Of a DNA stretch of 64,000 nucleotides, positions 18,050-27,714 are shown piece after piece. Numbering within the stretch: the first letter of the stretch is position 1; the number at the start of each line of letters is the position of its first letter. The position numbers and the translations under genes are program-made. This DNA is from Bacillus sp. RO1. GTDB taxonomy: Bacteria; Bacillota; Bacilli; Bacillales; Bacillaceae_I. Below the pieces are notes generated by a model, which searched no databases, had not been told where the DNA came from, and was given only the letters and a program-made list of their open reading frames with translations. The DNA lies in the NCBI RefSeq assembly GCF_012524115.1, contig NZ_JAAZWB010000085.1:31217-95216 (forward strand). The letters run 5' to 3'.

Positions 18050-19285
18050 TTAGAACAAGAACATACCTGCAATTGCTGCACTTAACAAGTTAGAAAGGGT
18101 ACCAGCAATGATAGCGCGGAATCCTAAACGTGCGATATCAGGGCGACGGCTTGGAGCTAGGTTTCCAAGTCCACCTAATAGGATTGCTAAAGAAGAAAGG
18201 TTAGCAAATCCGCATAGTGCGAATGCGATAACAGCAACAGATTTTTCGCTGAACATATCAAGCTGTGCAGAGAAAGTAGAGTAAGCTACGAACTCATTTA
18301 ATACAAGCTTTTGACCAATTAAGTTACCTGCGGCAACGGCTTCACTCCAAGGAATTCCGATTACGAAGGCAAGTGGTGCAAATAGATAACCAAGAATGTA
18401 GTCAAGTGAGAAGTTTTCAGCACCGAACCAACCACCGATTCCACCTAAGATTCCATTGATTAGAGCAATCAACGCGATGAATGCTAGTAGCATCGCACCA
18501 ACGTTTAGTGCAAGTTTTAAACCGTCAGAAGCTCCTCGAGCAGCAGCATCAATTACGTTCGTTGCTCTGTCTTCTTCAGATTCACCTATTTGAGCATTGT
18601 TATCGTTTTTTGGTTCTTCCGTTTCAGGAATAAGCATTTTCGCCATGATCAATCCACCAGGCGCTGCCATGAAACTTGCTGCCAATAAGTACTCAAGAGG
18701 AATTCCAAGTGCCGCATAACCGAACAATACAGAACCTGCTACAGATGCAAGTCCACCTGTCATAACAGCAAACAACTCAGATTTAGTCATTCCTGCGATA
18801 TAAGGACGAATTACTAAAGGTGCTTCTGTTTGTCCAACGAAAATGTTAGCGGAAGCAGACAATGATTCTGTCTTGCTTGTTCCTAGAAGCTTTGCAAGAC
18901 CGCCACCAAGAAAGCGAATAACCACCTGCATGATACCAAGATAGTAAAGGACAGATATTAACGCAGAGAAGAAAATGATAATCGTTAATACATGGAATGC
19001 GAATACAAATCCTGTAGCTTCAGAACCTGGATTACCTAGTACCGGTCCGAACAGGAAACCAATACCCTCATTCGCGTAATTGATAATATTTTGAACAATT
19101 TCAGTCAAGCCAAGAAAAGCTGTTCGGCCTAACTCCCACTTCAATACGATAAATGCGAATAGCAATTGGATAGCCAGTCCACCTAAAATTGTACGAATCT
19201 TAATCTTTCGTTTGTTTTCCGAAAGTAGGAATGCGATGGCAAAAATAACTGCGATTCCCATTAAACCCCAAAGGATATTATTCAT
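18050..19285 (-). CDS. nupC: Concentrative nucleoside transporter, NupC type
   Basis: This 411-residue membrane protein imports nucleosides with a cation gradient (CNT family; YutK position in B. subtilis). The family signatures GQTEAPL(V)[14 protein letters not shown] and NEFVAYS...[11 protein letters not shown] are present. About 10 hydrophobic helices are seen. AGAGGTG lies six bases before the ATG at 19285; the upstream extension to 19345 lacks a site. A possible catabolite (cre) site lies about 80 bases upstream. Confidence 0.93.
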   Translation of the reverse strand: MNNILWGLMGIAVIFAIAFLLSENKRKIKIRTILGGLAIQLLFAFIVLKWELGRTAFLGLTEIVQNIINYANEGIGFLFGPVLGNPGSEATGFVFAFHVLTIIIFFSALISVLYYLGIMQVVIRFLGGGLAKLLGTSKTESLSASANIFVGQTEAPLVIRPYIAGMTKSELFAVMTGGLASVAGSVLFGYAALGIPLEYLLAASFMAAPGGLIMAKMLIPETEEPKNDNNAQIGESEEDRATNVIDAAARGASDGLKLALNVGAMLLAFIALIALINGILGGIGGWFGAENFSLDYILGYLFAPLAFVIGIPWSEAVAAGNLIGQKLVLNEFVAYSTFSAQLDMFSEKSVAVIAFALCGFANLSSLAILLGGLGNLAPSRRPDIARLGFRAIIAGTLSNLLSAAIAGMFLF

Positions 19286-19595
19286 AATATTCACCTCTAT
19301 TAGAAATTTCTGCAAGTTGTTTGTCGTCAGACATCTAACTATCACAGTACCACTTTACTACGAAATGAAAGCGTTTGAAAGAACTTTTTTTTGTCAATAT
19401 GTTACAACCAGTAAGAAACCGTCTTCCTATCTGTGTGTTCTTAAATAAATTACCCAAGAATAGCAAAATAATGTATAGACGAGAAAAAAAACACACCTCT
19501 CTTTATAGGTATTTTGATTCATTTGAGTTGTCTGCATTTTCCTCTTATGGTACTTTTGTATTATATTGTCGAGAGAGTTAAGAGAGGGTGACAAA
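19286..19595. other. Intergenic region nupC / DUF2225 gene
   Basis: About 310 bases between divergent genes. The only feature seen is a cre-like TGAAAGCGTTTGAA at 19365-19378 (two mismatches to the CcpA consensus), which could control nupC. No gene or stable hairpin is evident. Confidence 0.45.
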
Positions 19596-20288
19596 ATGGA
19601 ACAATACTATAGCCGAAATATTTCATGTGTAAATTGTAAGCATGCATACAGCACGTTAAAAATAAAATCCCGTTATATTCGTCCTATAACCCATGATTCG
19701 GATTTTTGTTCTACTTACCAGTCATTAGAGACCAACCCTCTCCTTTATTACGTTTCTGTTTGTCCACATTGTGGATATGCGGTTTCAGACGAATTTAACT
19801 CTAAATTGACGAAAGAAGCACATTTCGCCATACAAACAAAGATACAAAAGCATTGGAACTATAAAAATTACGGGCAGAAGCGTTCTGTAGAAACTGCCAT
19901 AAACTCGTATAAATTAGGGATCTATTCAGGGCTTATTAAAAAAGAAACTCCAATTGTCATGGCAGGTCTCTATCTTCGACTTGCTTGGATATATCGCACC
20001 ATTGAACAGAGTAATACGCAGGAGCAGAGATTTCTAAAGCTTGCGATAGAGCAGTATGAACTTTCCTATACTATAGGGGATTATGAAGAAAAAGGGATGT
20101 CTGAAATAAAATTACTTTACTTAATAGGTGACCTTAATTGCCGTTTAAGCCTGGAACGACAAGCCATTCGATATTTCCAAATGGTCATTGGTCACAAGCA
20201 TAAAGACAAGGAGCAACGCCTTGTAGAAAAAGCAAGGGACCGTTGGTATGAGATTCGAAAATCCCCAAAATTGAAAGTAAGTAGCTAG
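19596..20288 (+). CDS. DUF2225 zinc-ribbon/TPR-like protein
   Basis: This 230-residue protein matches the DUF2225 family. Two CxxC pairs (C11/C14 and C56/C59) make a probable zinc ribbon in the first 60 residues, followed by an all-helical region (IYSGLIKK, AGLYLRLAWIYR, AIRYFQMVIG) that looks like TPR helices. AGAGAGGGTG lies before the ATG at 19596. Function is unknown. It has its own terminator. Confidence 0.85.
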   Translation: MEQYYSRNISCVNCKHAYSTLKIKSRYIRPITHDSDFCSTYQSLETNPLLYYVSVCPHCGYAVSDEFNSKLTKEAHFAIQTKIQKHWNYKNYGQKRSVETAINSYKLGIYSGLIKKETPIVMAGLYLRLAWIYRTIEQSNTQEQRFLKLAIEQYELSYTIGDYEEKGMSEIKLLYLIGDLNCRLSLERQAIRYFQMVIGHKHKDKEQRLVEKARDRWYEIRKSPKLKVSS

Positions 20289-20315
20289 GATGGATGAAGT
20301 ACATACCGGTACAAT

Positions 20316-20362
20316 ATAAAAAGAGCATGGTTCCCCAAGATGGGCTCCATGCTCTTTTTTGG
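20316..20362. terminator. Bidirectional terminator
   Basis: AAAAAGAGCATGG / CCATGCTCTTTTT, a 13-bp stem, between converging genes. Confidence 0.93.
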
Positions 20363-20363
20363 A

Positions 20364-20600
20364 TTAGAACATCGGGTTCTCTTCCAGATAAATATATATG
20401 TTGTCTACCAGCTGTTCCGGAGATTCTCCTGCCACAACGTCTCCGTTAACGAGAGCAAAAAGTGTGTCAAAGCATTTGCCACAATATCCTAGGCAGCCAT
20501 ATTCCACAATATCCAGATTTGGATCTTTTTCCAACACTTCTCTCGCTCTTTGCGAACCACTGGCTAAATTACTTATACAAAATTCGATGATTGGCTTCAC
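20364..20600 (-). CDS. yuzB: YuzB family protein (DUF1450)
   Basis: This 78-residue protein has the YuzB/DUF1450 pattern: C8 near the N-terminus, then C36, C40 and C43 (GCLGYCGKC), and the typical end EENPMF. The cysteines suggest metal or redox function in a thioredoxin-like fold, but the role is unknown. The GTG at 20600, eight bases after GAGGGG, is preferred to a GTG at 20609. Confidence 0.88.
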   Translation of the reverse strand: MKPIIEFCISNLASGSQRAREVLEKDPNLDIVEYGCLGYCGKCFDTLFALVNGDVVAGESPEQLVDNIYIYLEENPMF

Positions 20601-20939
20601 TAATTTCACCCCTCTATTGCACTTCCATGCTACCTTTTTTTCCTTAAAACGTCAATTATGAAGTTTCTCTATAAAGTGTTGATATTAATCGACTTAACTC
20701 AACATTTTTCCGAAAGAATGTTGTTATTTTGTCATAATTTCGATATACTTTTAATGTTATTTTATTTAAACGTGTTATACATTTTCAAAATGAAAGCGCA
20801 ATTGTATTACAATTTGTGTTTTCTTTCACATAAAAGTTTTCCTAGAATACTAGTTTTATGAATCTTCTTACCATTACCTTCAAAGGGTCTACGTTATTAT
20901 ACTTTTGATTCTATTCGCTTAAAAAGGGGTTTAGCTGCT
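20601..20939. other. Intergenic region yuzB / yutJ
   Basis: About 340 AT-rich bases between divergent genes. The only clear element is the Rex/Fnr-like palindrome at 20814-20831. No gene is seen. Confidence 0.5.
20814..20831 (+). promoter_or_regulatory. Rex/Fnr-like palindrome upstream of yutJ
   Basis: TTGTG-N8-CACAT matches the outer halves of the Rex site (TTGTG-N8-CACAA, one mismatch), and TGTGT-N6-TCACA matches an Fnr box with one mismatch. It lies about 110 bases before the yutJ start. Confidence 0.4.
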
Positions 20940-22007
20940 ATGAAAAAACTTGTTGTGCTTGGCGCAGGCTACGGTGGTATGCGCGTTTTACATCGACTTC
21001 TTCCTAATCAATTACCATCTGATATTGAAATTGTATTGGTGGACAGAGCTCCATATCATAGTTTGAAAACAGAATTCTATGCATTGGCTGCGGGAACGAT
21101 TTCAGACCATCATGTACGAGTAACTTTTCCAGAACATGAAAGACTTTCTGTTAAGTACGGAGAGGTTTCCAAAGTGGACATGGATCAAAAAATGGTACAC
21201 TTTGAAGATCAGAGCACGCTTTCCTTCGATGATCTCATCATCGGCCTTGGCTGTGAGGACAAGTACCATGATATTCCTGGTGCAGAAGAATACACGTACA
21301 GTATTCAGACTATTAATAAGTCCAGAAAGGCTTACCAGGCTTTAAACGACTTACCGGCTAATAAAGTGGTTGCTATTGTCGGTGGTGGATTGAGTGGGGT
21401 TGAGATTGCGAGTGAGCTTCGTGAAAGCCGTCCAGACTTGACCATTAAACTATTCGACCGCGGTAATATCATTCTTTCGAGCTTTCCTGAAAGACTTAGT
21501 AAATATGTACAAAACTGGTTTGAGACGCATGGAGTGGAAGTAGTGAATGGCTCAAACATCACCCGTGTAGAGGAAAACACCCTTTACAACCATGACGAAC
21601 CGGTACATTGTGATGTAATCGTTTGGACTGCAGGAATTCAGCCAAACAAAGTAGTTCGTGAGCTAGATGTCGAAAAAGATGGACAAGGTCGCGTGGTCCT
21701 GACAAAACAGCACAACATACCAGGCCATGAGAATATTTATGTAGTTGGGGATTGTGCCAGCCTCCCTCACGCACCAAGTGCTCAATTAGCAGAAGGACAA
21801 GCTGAACAGATTGTCCAAGTGTTATTGAAACGCTGGAATGGCGAAGCTCCTCCAGAAGAATTCCCTGCCATCAAGCTAAAAGGAGTATTAGGCTCACTAG
21901 GCAAGAAGCATGGATTTGGCTTGGTCAATGAAAGACCGTTAACTGGCCGAGTGGCGCGTTTATTGAAATCCGGTATTCTTTGGATGTATAAATATCATAA
22001 TGGCTAA
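20940..22007 (+). CDS. yutJ: NADH dehydrogenase-like flavoprotein YutJ
   Basis: This 355-residue protein is a type II NADH dehydrogenase paralogue. GAGYGG (8-13) binds FAD, GGGLSGVE the nucleotide, and IYVVGDCAS is the second FAD motif. It is about 50 residues shorter than the 11.4-kb paralogue, mainly at the C-terminus, where NDH-2 proteins have their membrane-binding helices; it may thus be less membrane-bound or have another acceptor. AAAGGGG precedes the ATG. Confidence 0.9.
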   Translation: MKKLVVLGAGYGGMRVLHRLLPNQLPSDIEIVLVDRAPYHSLKTEFYALAAGTISDHHVRVTFPEHERLSVKYGEVSKVDMDQKMVHFEDQSTLSFDDLIIGLGCEDKYHDIPGAEEYTYSIQTINKSRKAYQALNDLPANKVVAIVGGGLSGVEIASELRESRPDLTIKLFDRGNIILSSFPERLSKYVQNWFETHGVEVVNGSNITRVEENTLYNHDEPVHCDVIVWTAGIQPNKVVRELDVEKDGQGRVVLTKQHNIPGHENIYVVGDCASLPHAPSAQLAEGQAEQIVQVLLKRWNGEAPPEEFPAIKLKGVLGSLGKKHGFGLVNERPLTGRVARLLKSGILWMYKYHNG

Positions 22008-22008
22008 A

Positions 22009-22047
22009 AAATATCCCCAAAAGTCGTTTTGACTCTTGGGGATTAAT
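22009..22047. terminator. Bidirectional terminator between yutJ and yuzD
   Basis: ATCCCCAA-AGTC pairs with GACT-TTGGGGAT (one mismatch), with T-rich tracts on both sides. Confidence 0.85.
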
Positions 22048-22049
22048 TT

Positions 22050-22376
22050 TTATGATGCCGCGTATCCATACTTCTCCATCTCAGAATAAATGGTTTTCAA
22101 TTTAGGATTGCCTTCTCCCACAATCTCCCCTTCGATGACCACTACGGGATAAAACATATCTTCCTCCACGACTCTAGCGGCAAATTCTCTCTTTTCACCG
22201 TCACAATCTTCCGTTTTATAAATATCTATATAAGAGATGGTGAATTCTTGATTTGGATATTTTCTTGCTACTGCAGCTTCTAACCATTCGTAGGTTTCTT
22301 TTGATGATGGAAGGTTAACACAGCTAGGGCATAGCACCTCTGCACCATATACACAAATTTCTACCTTTTTCTTCAT
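22050..22376 (-). CDS. yuzD: YuzD family thioredoxin-like protein (DUF1462)
   Basis: This 108-residue protein has a thioredoxin-like CPSC motif (C16/C19) and a cis-proline-like FYPVVVIEGEIVGEG segment. GGGGG lies ten bases before the ATG at 22376; the longer frame to 22400 lacks a site. It stands divergent to yutI, an Fe-S scaffold, as in B. subtilis. A redox or Fe-S role is inferred from the fold and position only. Confidence 0.87.
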   Translation of the reverse strand: MKKKVEICVYGAEVLCPSCVNLPSSKETYEWLEAAVARKYPNQEFTISYIDIYKTEDCDGEKREFAARVVEEDMFYPVVVIEGEIVGEGNPKLKTIYSEMEKYGYAAS

Positions 22377-22541
22377 AAGCCGACATCCCCCAACATTCAT
22401 TACTTTTTCTTTATTTTAACGTAAAACGCTTACTTTTTCATGGAATTAATCTCGATTTCCTAAAAAGACCCAGTGCAGAGCAATAGATTTTTTGAGAGGT
22501 TTTCTTTATAATAGAATTATGTAAGGAAAGGAGCGATAACT

Positions 22542-22778
22542 ATGTCTAACCCGGAAATCAATGCGCAAGTTCAGGAAGTACTAGATAAATTACGTCCATT
22601 TCTTCTTCGTGACGGAGGGGACTGTGAATTAGTAGATGTGGAAGACGGCATCGTAAAGTTGCGTCTATTAGGTGCATGCGGTTCTTGCCCAAGTTCCACT
22701 ATCACGTTGAAAGCTGGTATTGAGCGTGCATTACTTGAAGAAGTACCAGGCATCATTGAAGTAGAGCAAGTATTCTAA
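22542..22778 (+). CDS. yutI: NifU C-terminal (NfuA-like) Fe-S scaffold YutI
   Basis: This 78-residue protein is a stand-alone NifU C-terminal domain that carries a [4Fe-4S] cluster between two subunits. The ligands C46 and C49 are in GACGSCPSS, and [14 protein letters not shown] is the family N-terminus. AAGGAAAGGAG precedes the ATG and a TATAAT box lies about 30 bases upstream of it. Confidence 0.94.
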   Translation: MSNPEINAQVQEVLDKLRPFLLRDGGDCELVDVEDGIVKLRLLGACGSCPSSTITLKAGIERALLEEVPGIIEVEQVF

Positions 22779-22792
22779 AGTTAAGGGATTTG

Positions 22793-22930
22793 TAGCTGTT
22801 GATTGAAGTATAGGGCGTAGACTCCTACGGAAGGTAGTGCTTAGAGTAGACTCCGTAGGCATAGCCGAGGAGGCTCCGCAAGCACCCCGTGGAAAGCGAA
22901 GCACGATGCGGAAATTACCAGCGGTGTTTT
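22793..22930 (-). repeat. MITE-like dispersed repeat, copy 3 (reverse)
   Basis: TGTTGATTGAAGTATAGGGC, GTAGACTCCTACGGAAG, GCCGAGGAGGCTCCGCAAGC, GGAAAGCGAAGCACGATGC and AATTACCAGCGGTG follow the reverse-copy order, with more divergence at the centre. Confidence 0.8.
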
Positions 22931-22945
22931 ATAGTCCTGACATTT

Positions 22946-22996
22946 AAACAAAACCGGCAAGCGGACATTTCTAGTCAGCTTGCCGGTTTTTTATAT
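22946..22996. terminator. Bidirectional terminator (thrB side and yutI side)
   Basis: AAAACCGGCAAGC / GCTTGCCGGTTTT, a 13-bp perfect stem with T runs on both strands. Confidence 0.93.
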
Positions 22997-23082
22997 AGCT
23001 CTTTACTCAAAGATTATTGTTATTATTTATAAAAAGTCGATTTGAGTTTACGAAACAGCAACAAAGCTTACGAAAACAGCAT

Positions 23083-24003
23083 TTATATGGATGACACTTT
23101 ACATAAATGATTGGAATGCACCTCGCTGCCTGCTTTACTTACTTGCAAAAGCTCCACTTTATGTTGGGAGAACTCCGAAGACAGCGTGCTAACGACTTTT
23201 CTTCCTTTTCCTTTTTCACAAAAGCAGATGACTGTAGGTCCGGCTCCGCTGATTGTCACTCCAAACGCACCTGCCTCCCCTGCTCTCTCCTTTAATTGTT
23301 GAAAATTTGGAAACAACTTTTGGCGATATGGCTCGTGGAAAATATCACTTTCCATCATTTTGCCGACAAGATCCCATTTTTTGAGCATAAACGCCCCGAG
23401 CATGACATTGGCATGACTACTACCGGTCACTGCCTCACTGAATGAAAGACTATCTGGCAACAAACCTCTTGAATCCTTTGTTTTGGCCTCAAATTCAGGA
23501 ATCACCGCAACCAGTTCCACCTCCTCCACTGGAAGTTTGACATATTCCCATTTATCATTTTGGTAGGTAGAGACGACAAGCCCACCATAGAGAGAGGGTG
23601 CTACATTATCCGCATGACCTTCAAACTTTGCTGCTAGCTGCAGTTTTTCATCTGGACTAAGATTTTTCTCACAGAGTACATTCATGATTTCAATGGCTCC
23701 TACAATGGCTGCTGCACTGCTGCCGAGTCCTCTTGCAAGCGGAATATCACTCATGGTCAAAACGTGCGCAGGAGGAGCTTCAACGTTCCAAAGCTTCTGC
23801 AATTCAAGACAAACGGTATAGAGAATATTTTCCTCCTTTTTTATAGAAAGAGGCGGCACACTTGTAAACTTCCATTCGTCTGAATGATTGACAAAAAGGG
23901 TAACGTATTTGTTTACAGCCATTCCGATAGAATCAAATCCTGGTCCAAGATTGGCAGAGCTTCCGGGTACTTTGATGACAAATCCATCTCTATATCCGTT
24001 CAT
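23083..24003 (-). CDS. thrB: Homoserine kinase
   Basis: This 306-residue GHMP kinase phosphorylates homoserine, the fourth aspartate-family step to threonine. The N-terminal [14 protein letters not shown] and the ATP-binding [15 protein letters not shown] motifs are intact, and the C-terminal [14 protein letters not shown] glycine-rich motif is present. Its ATG overlaps the thrC stop by four bases (ATGA), so it is translationally coupled. It is the last gene of hom-thrC-thrB. Confidence 0.96.
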   Translation of the reverse strand: MNGYRDGFVIKVPGSSANLGPGFDSIGMAVNKYVTLFVNHSDEWKFTSVPPLSIKKEENILYTVCLELQKLWNVEAPPAHVLTMSDIPLARGLGSSAAAIVGAIEIMNVLCEKNLSPDEKLQLAAKFEGHADNVAPSLYGGLVVSTYQNDKWEYVKLPVEEVELVAVIPEFEAKTKDSRGLLPDSLSFSEAVTGSSHANVMLGAFMLKKWDLVGKMMESDIFHEPYRQKLFPNFQQLKERAGEAGAFGVTISGAGPTVICFCEKGKGRKVVSTLSSEFSQHKVELLQVSKAGSEVHSNHLCKVSSI

Positions 24004-25058
24004 ACCGTTACACCTTCGAACGATTTGACGAGTTGGGAATAGTCATTGGGAATCTTTTGTACTTTTACATCCGCATAACTCGTAGCTGTTACCGGATCCT
24101 TCAAACCATTTCCAGTCAATACTGCAACCACCTGCTTACCTTTTGCCAGTTCTCCTGTTTTTAGCTGTTTGATAACTCCAGCAACGGATGCGCTAGATGC
24201 TGGTTCTGCAAACACTCCTTCTGTTTGAGCAAGTAATTTATAGGCATACAGCATTTCTTCATCTGTAACAAAATCAATTTTCCCATTTGAATCCTCTGCT
24301 GCCCGAACTGCATACTTCCAACTGGCAGGATTTCCGATACGAATGGCTGTTGCGATTGTTTCTGGGTGAGGAATGACCCTGTTTTGGACGATTGCCGCTG
24401 CTCCCTCCGCTTCAAATCCACGCATTTCAGGTAATCCCGTTCCCTTTTCTTGATGATATTCTTGAAAACCTCGCCAATATGCGGTGATGTTCCCTGCATT
24501 TCCGACAGGCAGGGCGAGGACATCTGGTGCTTTTCCAAGCTGATCGCACACTTCAAAAGCAGCCGTTTTTTGTCCTTCAATTCTATATGGATTAAGAGAG
24601 TTTACGAGCGTGATAGGAAGCTCCTCTGATAATTGCCGGACCATTTGCAAAGCTTCATCAAAATTTCCATCCAAGGAATAGATCTCTGCGCCATACATGA
24701 CGGCCTGTGCAAGCTTTCCTTGCGCGATTTTCCCGTCCGGAATTACGACAATGCATTTCATGCCCGCTCTTGCCGCATAGGCTGCTGCAGATGCTGATGT
24801 GTTACCTGTAGAGGCACAAACAACTGTTGTACTTCCTTCTTCTTTTGCCTTCGCAACGGCTAGCGCCATTCCTCTGTCCTTGAAAGAGCCGGTTGGATTG
24901 GCTCCTTCCACTTTTACATGCAACTCCACTCCAAGTTGTTCAGAAAGGTTTTCGAGAAACAGCAGTGGCGTGTGCCCTTCCTGAAGGGAAACGTTTGGCG
25001 TTTGCTCACTAACTGGTAGAAATCTGCTATATTCCTTGACTAGTCCCCTCCACATCAT
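24000..25058 (-). CDS. thrC: Threonine synthase
   Basis: This 352-residue PLP enzyme converts phosphohomoserine to threonine. The PLP lysine is K60 in GSFKDRG; the phosphate-binding loop (PVGNAGN) and [15 protein letters not shown] are present. It overlaps hom by four bases (ATGA) and thrB by four bases. GGAAGGGG lies within the hom end as its ribosome site. Confidence 0.96.
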   Translation of the reverse strand: MMWRGLVKEYSRFLPVSEQTPNVSLQEGHTPLLFLENLSEQLGVELHVKVEGANPTGSFKDRGMALAVAKAKEEGSTTVVCASTGNTSASAAAYAARAGMKCIVVIPDGKIAQGKLAQAVMYGAEIYSLDGNFDEALQMVRQLSEELPITLVNSLNPYRIEGQKTAAFEVCDQLGKAPDVLALPVGNAGNITAYWRGFQEYHQEKGTGLPEMRGFEAEGAAAIVQNRVIPHPETIATAIRIGNPASWKYAVRAAEDSNGKIDFVTDEEMLYAYKLLAQTEGVFAEPASSASVAGVIKQLKTGELAKGKQVVAVLTGNGLKDPVTATSYADVKVQKIPNDYSQLVKSFEGVTV

Positions 25059-26353
25059 ACTGCGACTTCCCCTTCCACCCGATAACTGCTTTTTATTTCT
25101 TTCACATACTTCATATCTGCCAGCTCTTGAAGTAGATTGTCATAGCGCTCTAGAGATGCATGATGTGTCACGACCACCACTTCTGCCAAGGCCTCGTCTT
25201 TTAGAGGGAGCTGTAAGATCTTTTCAAAGCTGACTCCCTTTTGCGAAAATAGATTCGTAATGTGAGAGAGTACTCCTACTTCATCTTGTACATGAACCCT
25301 GAGGAAATGCTTTGCTTGAATTTCTTCTTTTCCTTTGAGAGTCTTTTGGAACTGAGGGGATACCATGCTTTTTCCATTCACGCCAAGGCGCATGTTTTTC
25401 ATAACTCCCACAAGGTCGGACACAACCGCTGTTGCTGTAGGCAAACTGCCTGCACCTGGTCCGTAAAACATCGTTTCTCCTACCGCTTCGCCGTACACAT
25501 ACACCGCATTATATTCGTTCTGCACACTTGCCAATGGATGTGCATGCGGGAGAAGAGTCGGCTGAACGCTGACCTCGACCTTTTCTTTTTCACGATGCGC
25601 GATACCAATCAGTTTCATTGTGTACCCAAGTTTTTTGCTATAGTTCAGATCCTCTTCAGAGATGGAACTAATTCCTCTCACCTGGACATCTTTGAGTTCG
25701 ATATTCATCGAAAACCCTAACGTGGAAAGGATGGCCATTTTTCTTGCCGCATCAATTCCTTCCACATCCGCTGTCGGATCGGCTTCAGCAAATCCAAGTT
25801 CCTGTGCTTCTTTCAGCACTTCTTCATAGGAAGAACCTTCATTGTTCATTTTTGTAAGGATGAAATTCGTCGTTCCGTTTACGATCCCCATCATTTTCGT
25901 GATTCTATCTGACGCAAGCCCATCTACTAAACCTCTAAGAATAGGAATCCCACCTGCCACACTAGCTTCGTAAAATAGGTCACAATTATTCTGGGCGGCT
26001 GCCGCTAAAAGCTCTGATCCATACACGGCCATTAAATCTTTATTTGCAGTAACAACATGTTTCTTGTTATGAAGCGCCCTTAAAATATGATGACGAGTCT
26101 CTTCGACTCCCCCCATTACCTCAATCACCACGTCAATTTCAGGATCATCAAGCACCTCTTCTGCATGCAAAGTCAACAACTCGGGATTCAAATCCACCAA
26201 CCGCTCCTTATGCAAGTCCTTCACAAGCGCCTTCTTCACGCGCACCGGACAACCCACCTGATGCATCAACTTATCCTGATGACCCTCCACAATCTTCACT
26301 ACACCACAACCAACCGTACCCAACCCCAACAAACCAACCGAAATCACCTTCAC
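25055..26353 (-). CDS. hom: Homoserine dehydrogenase with ACT domain
   Basis: This 432-residue enzyme reduces aspartate semialdehyde to homoserine. The NAD(P) loop [13 protein letters not shown] is at the N-terminus, [12 protein letters not shown] and [19 protein letters not shown] form the catalytic region, and a C-terminal ACT domain (about residues 340-425) allows threonine feedback. The GTG at 26353 follows AGGGGAG; the longer frame to 26389 would cover the leader repeats. It begins the hom-thrC-thrB operon. Confidence 0.96.
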   Translation of the reverse strand: MKVISVGLLGLGTVGCGVVKIVEGHQDKLMHQVGCPVRVKKALVKDLHKERLVDLNPELLTLHAEEVLDDPEIDVVIEVMGGVEETRHHILRALHNKKHVVTANKDLMAVYGSELLAAAAQNNCDLFYEASVAGGIPILRGLVDGLASDRITKMMGIVNGTTNFILTKMNNEGSSYEEVLKEAQELGFAEADPTADVEGIDAARKMAILSTLGFSMNIELKDVQVRGISSISEEDLNYSKKLGYTMKLIGIAHREKEKVEVSVQPTLLPHAHPLASVQNEYNAVYVYGEAVGETMFYGPGAGSLPTATAVVSDLVGVMKNMRLGVNGKSMVSPQFQKTLKGKEEIQAKHFLRVHVQDEVGVLSHITNLFSQKGVSFEKILQLPLKDEALAEVVVVTHHASLERYDNLLQELADMKYVKEIKSSYRVEGEVAV

Positions 26354-26367
26354 TGCGCTCCACTCCC

Positions 26368-26448
26368 CTTTAAGGGGTCTGACCCTCATTGCGTTAAAGG
26401 ATTAAAGAGGGGTCTGACCCTCACTCCTCTAATGCGCTAAAGAGACTC
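26368..26448 (+). repeat. Double GGGGTCTGACCCTCA element in the hom leader
   Basis: Two units, each with the palindrome GGGTC-T-GACCC followed by CTCA and a stretch ending TAAAG(AG), lie between the hom promoter and its ribosome site. A related pair is at 28907-28999. The sequence CCCCTT-TAAGGGG overlaps the hom Shine-Dalgarno. Confidence 0.8.
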
Positions 26449-26502
26449 CCTCATTTTTCTTTTTGTCTTTTCTGTGTGTACATTTGTTTTTATATAATGG
26501 AC

Positions 26503-26531
26503 ATTATAGAGGGGTTTGGCGTGCTTGACAA
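26503..26531 (-). promoter_or_regulatory. Sigma-A promoter of hom-thrC-thrB
   Basis: TTGTCA and a perfect TATAAT are 17 bases apart, pointing to hom; the leader is then about 140 bases. A cre-like palindrome around TAAGCGCTTA (26556-26570) lies just upstream of the -35. Confidence 0.8.
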
Positions 26532-26587
26532 GGGGAGAATTTTGCTTTTTTAGTTTGTAAGCGCTTAACATATTGGGGGAGTAGTAA

Positions 26588-26647
26588 GAAAAAAATAAGG
26601 GACCGGATCTCTTCTCCACACTTCCTTGTGGAGAAGAGATCCGGTCC
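26588..26647 (-). terminator. Terminator with 20-bp perfect stem after the hydroxyacid dehydrogenase gene
   Basis: GGACCGGATCTCTTCTCCAC pairs perfectly with its complement across an 8-base loop; on the minus strand TTATTTTTTTC follows. Confidence 0.92.
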
Positions 26648-26650
26648 TCA

Positions 26651-27613
26651 TCATACCTTCGTTTTCACTTGATTTCCTTGTAGTACCGCGACAATATTAT
26701 CTCTGCATAGCTTTATCATCGTAGTCCTGGTTTCTACACTTGCGCTTCCGATATGCGGAATTGCCACCACTTGAGGAAAACGAAGCAACGGATGGTCGGA
26801 GCCTATAGGTTCCTCATAGAAAACGTCCAATCCAGCTCCGGCAATTTCATTGTGATTTAAAGCAGCGATAAGCGCTTCCTCATCCACCACCTGCCCCCTC
26901 CCTACATTTATAAAGAAGGCAGAATTCTTCATACGGGTGAATGCATCATGATTAAACAGATGTCTCGTATCAACCGTTAACGGCGTTAAGCAGACAACAT
27001 AATCTGATTCCTCTAACAACTGTTCAAAGCTGCGGTATGCCGCCCCTAGCTCCTGTTCAGTTTCCATATCGCGGTTTCTATTATGGTAGAGGATCTCCAT
27101 TCCAAAGCCACTAGCTCTTCTAGCAACAGCTTGTCCTATTTTGCCCATGCCAACTATCCCGATTGTTTTCTGATGAACATCGGCACCTGCAAGCAGGAAG
27201 GGACTCCAGCTTTTCCAGTGTCCCTCTTTTACAAATTCTTGAGCTTCCGTAATTCTTCTTGCTGTAGCTAGCATCAACGCAAAAGTAAGGTCTGCAGTCG
27301 TTTCTGTCAGCACATCAGGTGTATTACAAACAGTCACACCTTTCTTTGTTGCTGCCTGTATGTCAATATTGTCATATCCAACTGCAAGGTTAGCCACAAC
27401 CTTAAGGTTTGGCGCTTGCTCTAACAGTTCTTCATCTACTTTATCTGAAAGCATCGTCAATAGAGCCGTTGCTTTTTTAGCTTCTTTCATCAACATCTCC
27501 CTCGGAACAGGCTCGCTTTCACTGTCCCACATCTTCACATCTGCAATCTCCATAAGAGGGGTGAATACTTCTTCTTTAAGTTTTCTTGTTATAAACACAT
27601 ACGGCCTTTTCAT
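26651..27613 (-). CDS. D-2-hydroxyacid dehydrogenase (glyoxylate/hydroxypyruvate reductase type)
   Basis: This 320-residue NAD(P)-dependent enzyme has the dehydrogenase fold of the D-2-hydroxyacid family. GIVGMGKIGQAVA binds the nucleotide; catalytic Arg (INVGRGQVVDE), Glu (GLDVFYEEP) and His (PHIGSAS) are present. It is most like glycerate/glyoxylate/hydroxypyruvate reductases (YvcT group); the exact substrate is not certain. GGGAG precedes the ATG. It lies between the hom operon and yutH and is flanked on both sides by GGGGTCTGACCC elements. Confidence 0.88.
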   Translation of the reverse strand: MKRPYVFITRKLKEEVFTPLMEIADVKMWDSESEPVPREMLMKEAKKATALLTMLSDKVDEELLEQAPNLKVVANLAVGYDNIDIQAATKKGVTVCNTPDVLTETTADLTFALMLATARRITEAQEFVKEGHWKSWSPFLLAGADVHQKTIGIVGMGKIGQAVARRASGFGMEILYHNRNRDMETEQELGAAYRSFEQLLEESDYVVCLTPLTVDTRHLFNHDAFTRMKNSAFFINVGRGQVVDEEALIAALNHNEIAGAGLDVFYEEPIGSDHPLLRFPQVVAIPHIGSASVETRTTMIKLCRDNIVAVLQGNQVKTKV

Positions 27614-27714
27614 CTGTTTCTCTCCCTACATCTTGTTGTCTGGAATAGTTCTCAAGCTATCTGTTATTTTATCACTCATAGCTTTTCCAAAACATACAAA
27701 TATAGGGCAAGCGC

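Noticed and set aside
19365..19378. Firm CcpA (cre) site for nupC
   Set aside because: Two mismatches to the consensus; kept only as a remark in the intergenic entry.
24161..24580. 139-codon frame inside thrC in another frame on the same strand
   Set aside because: thrC is complete and well conserved there; the inner frame has no site and no protein-like motif.
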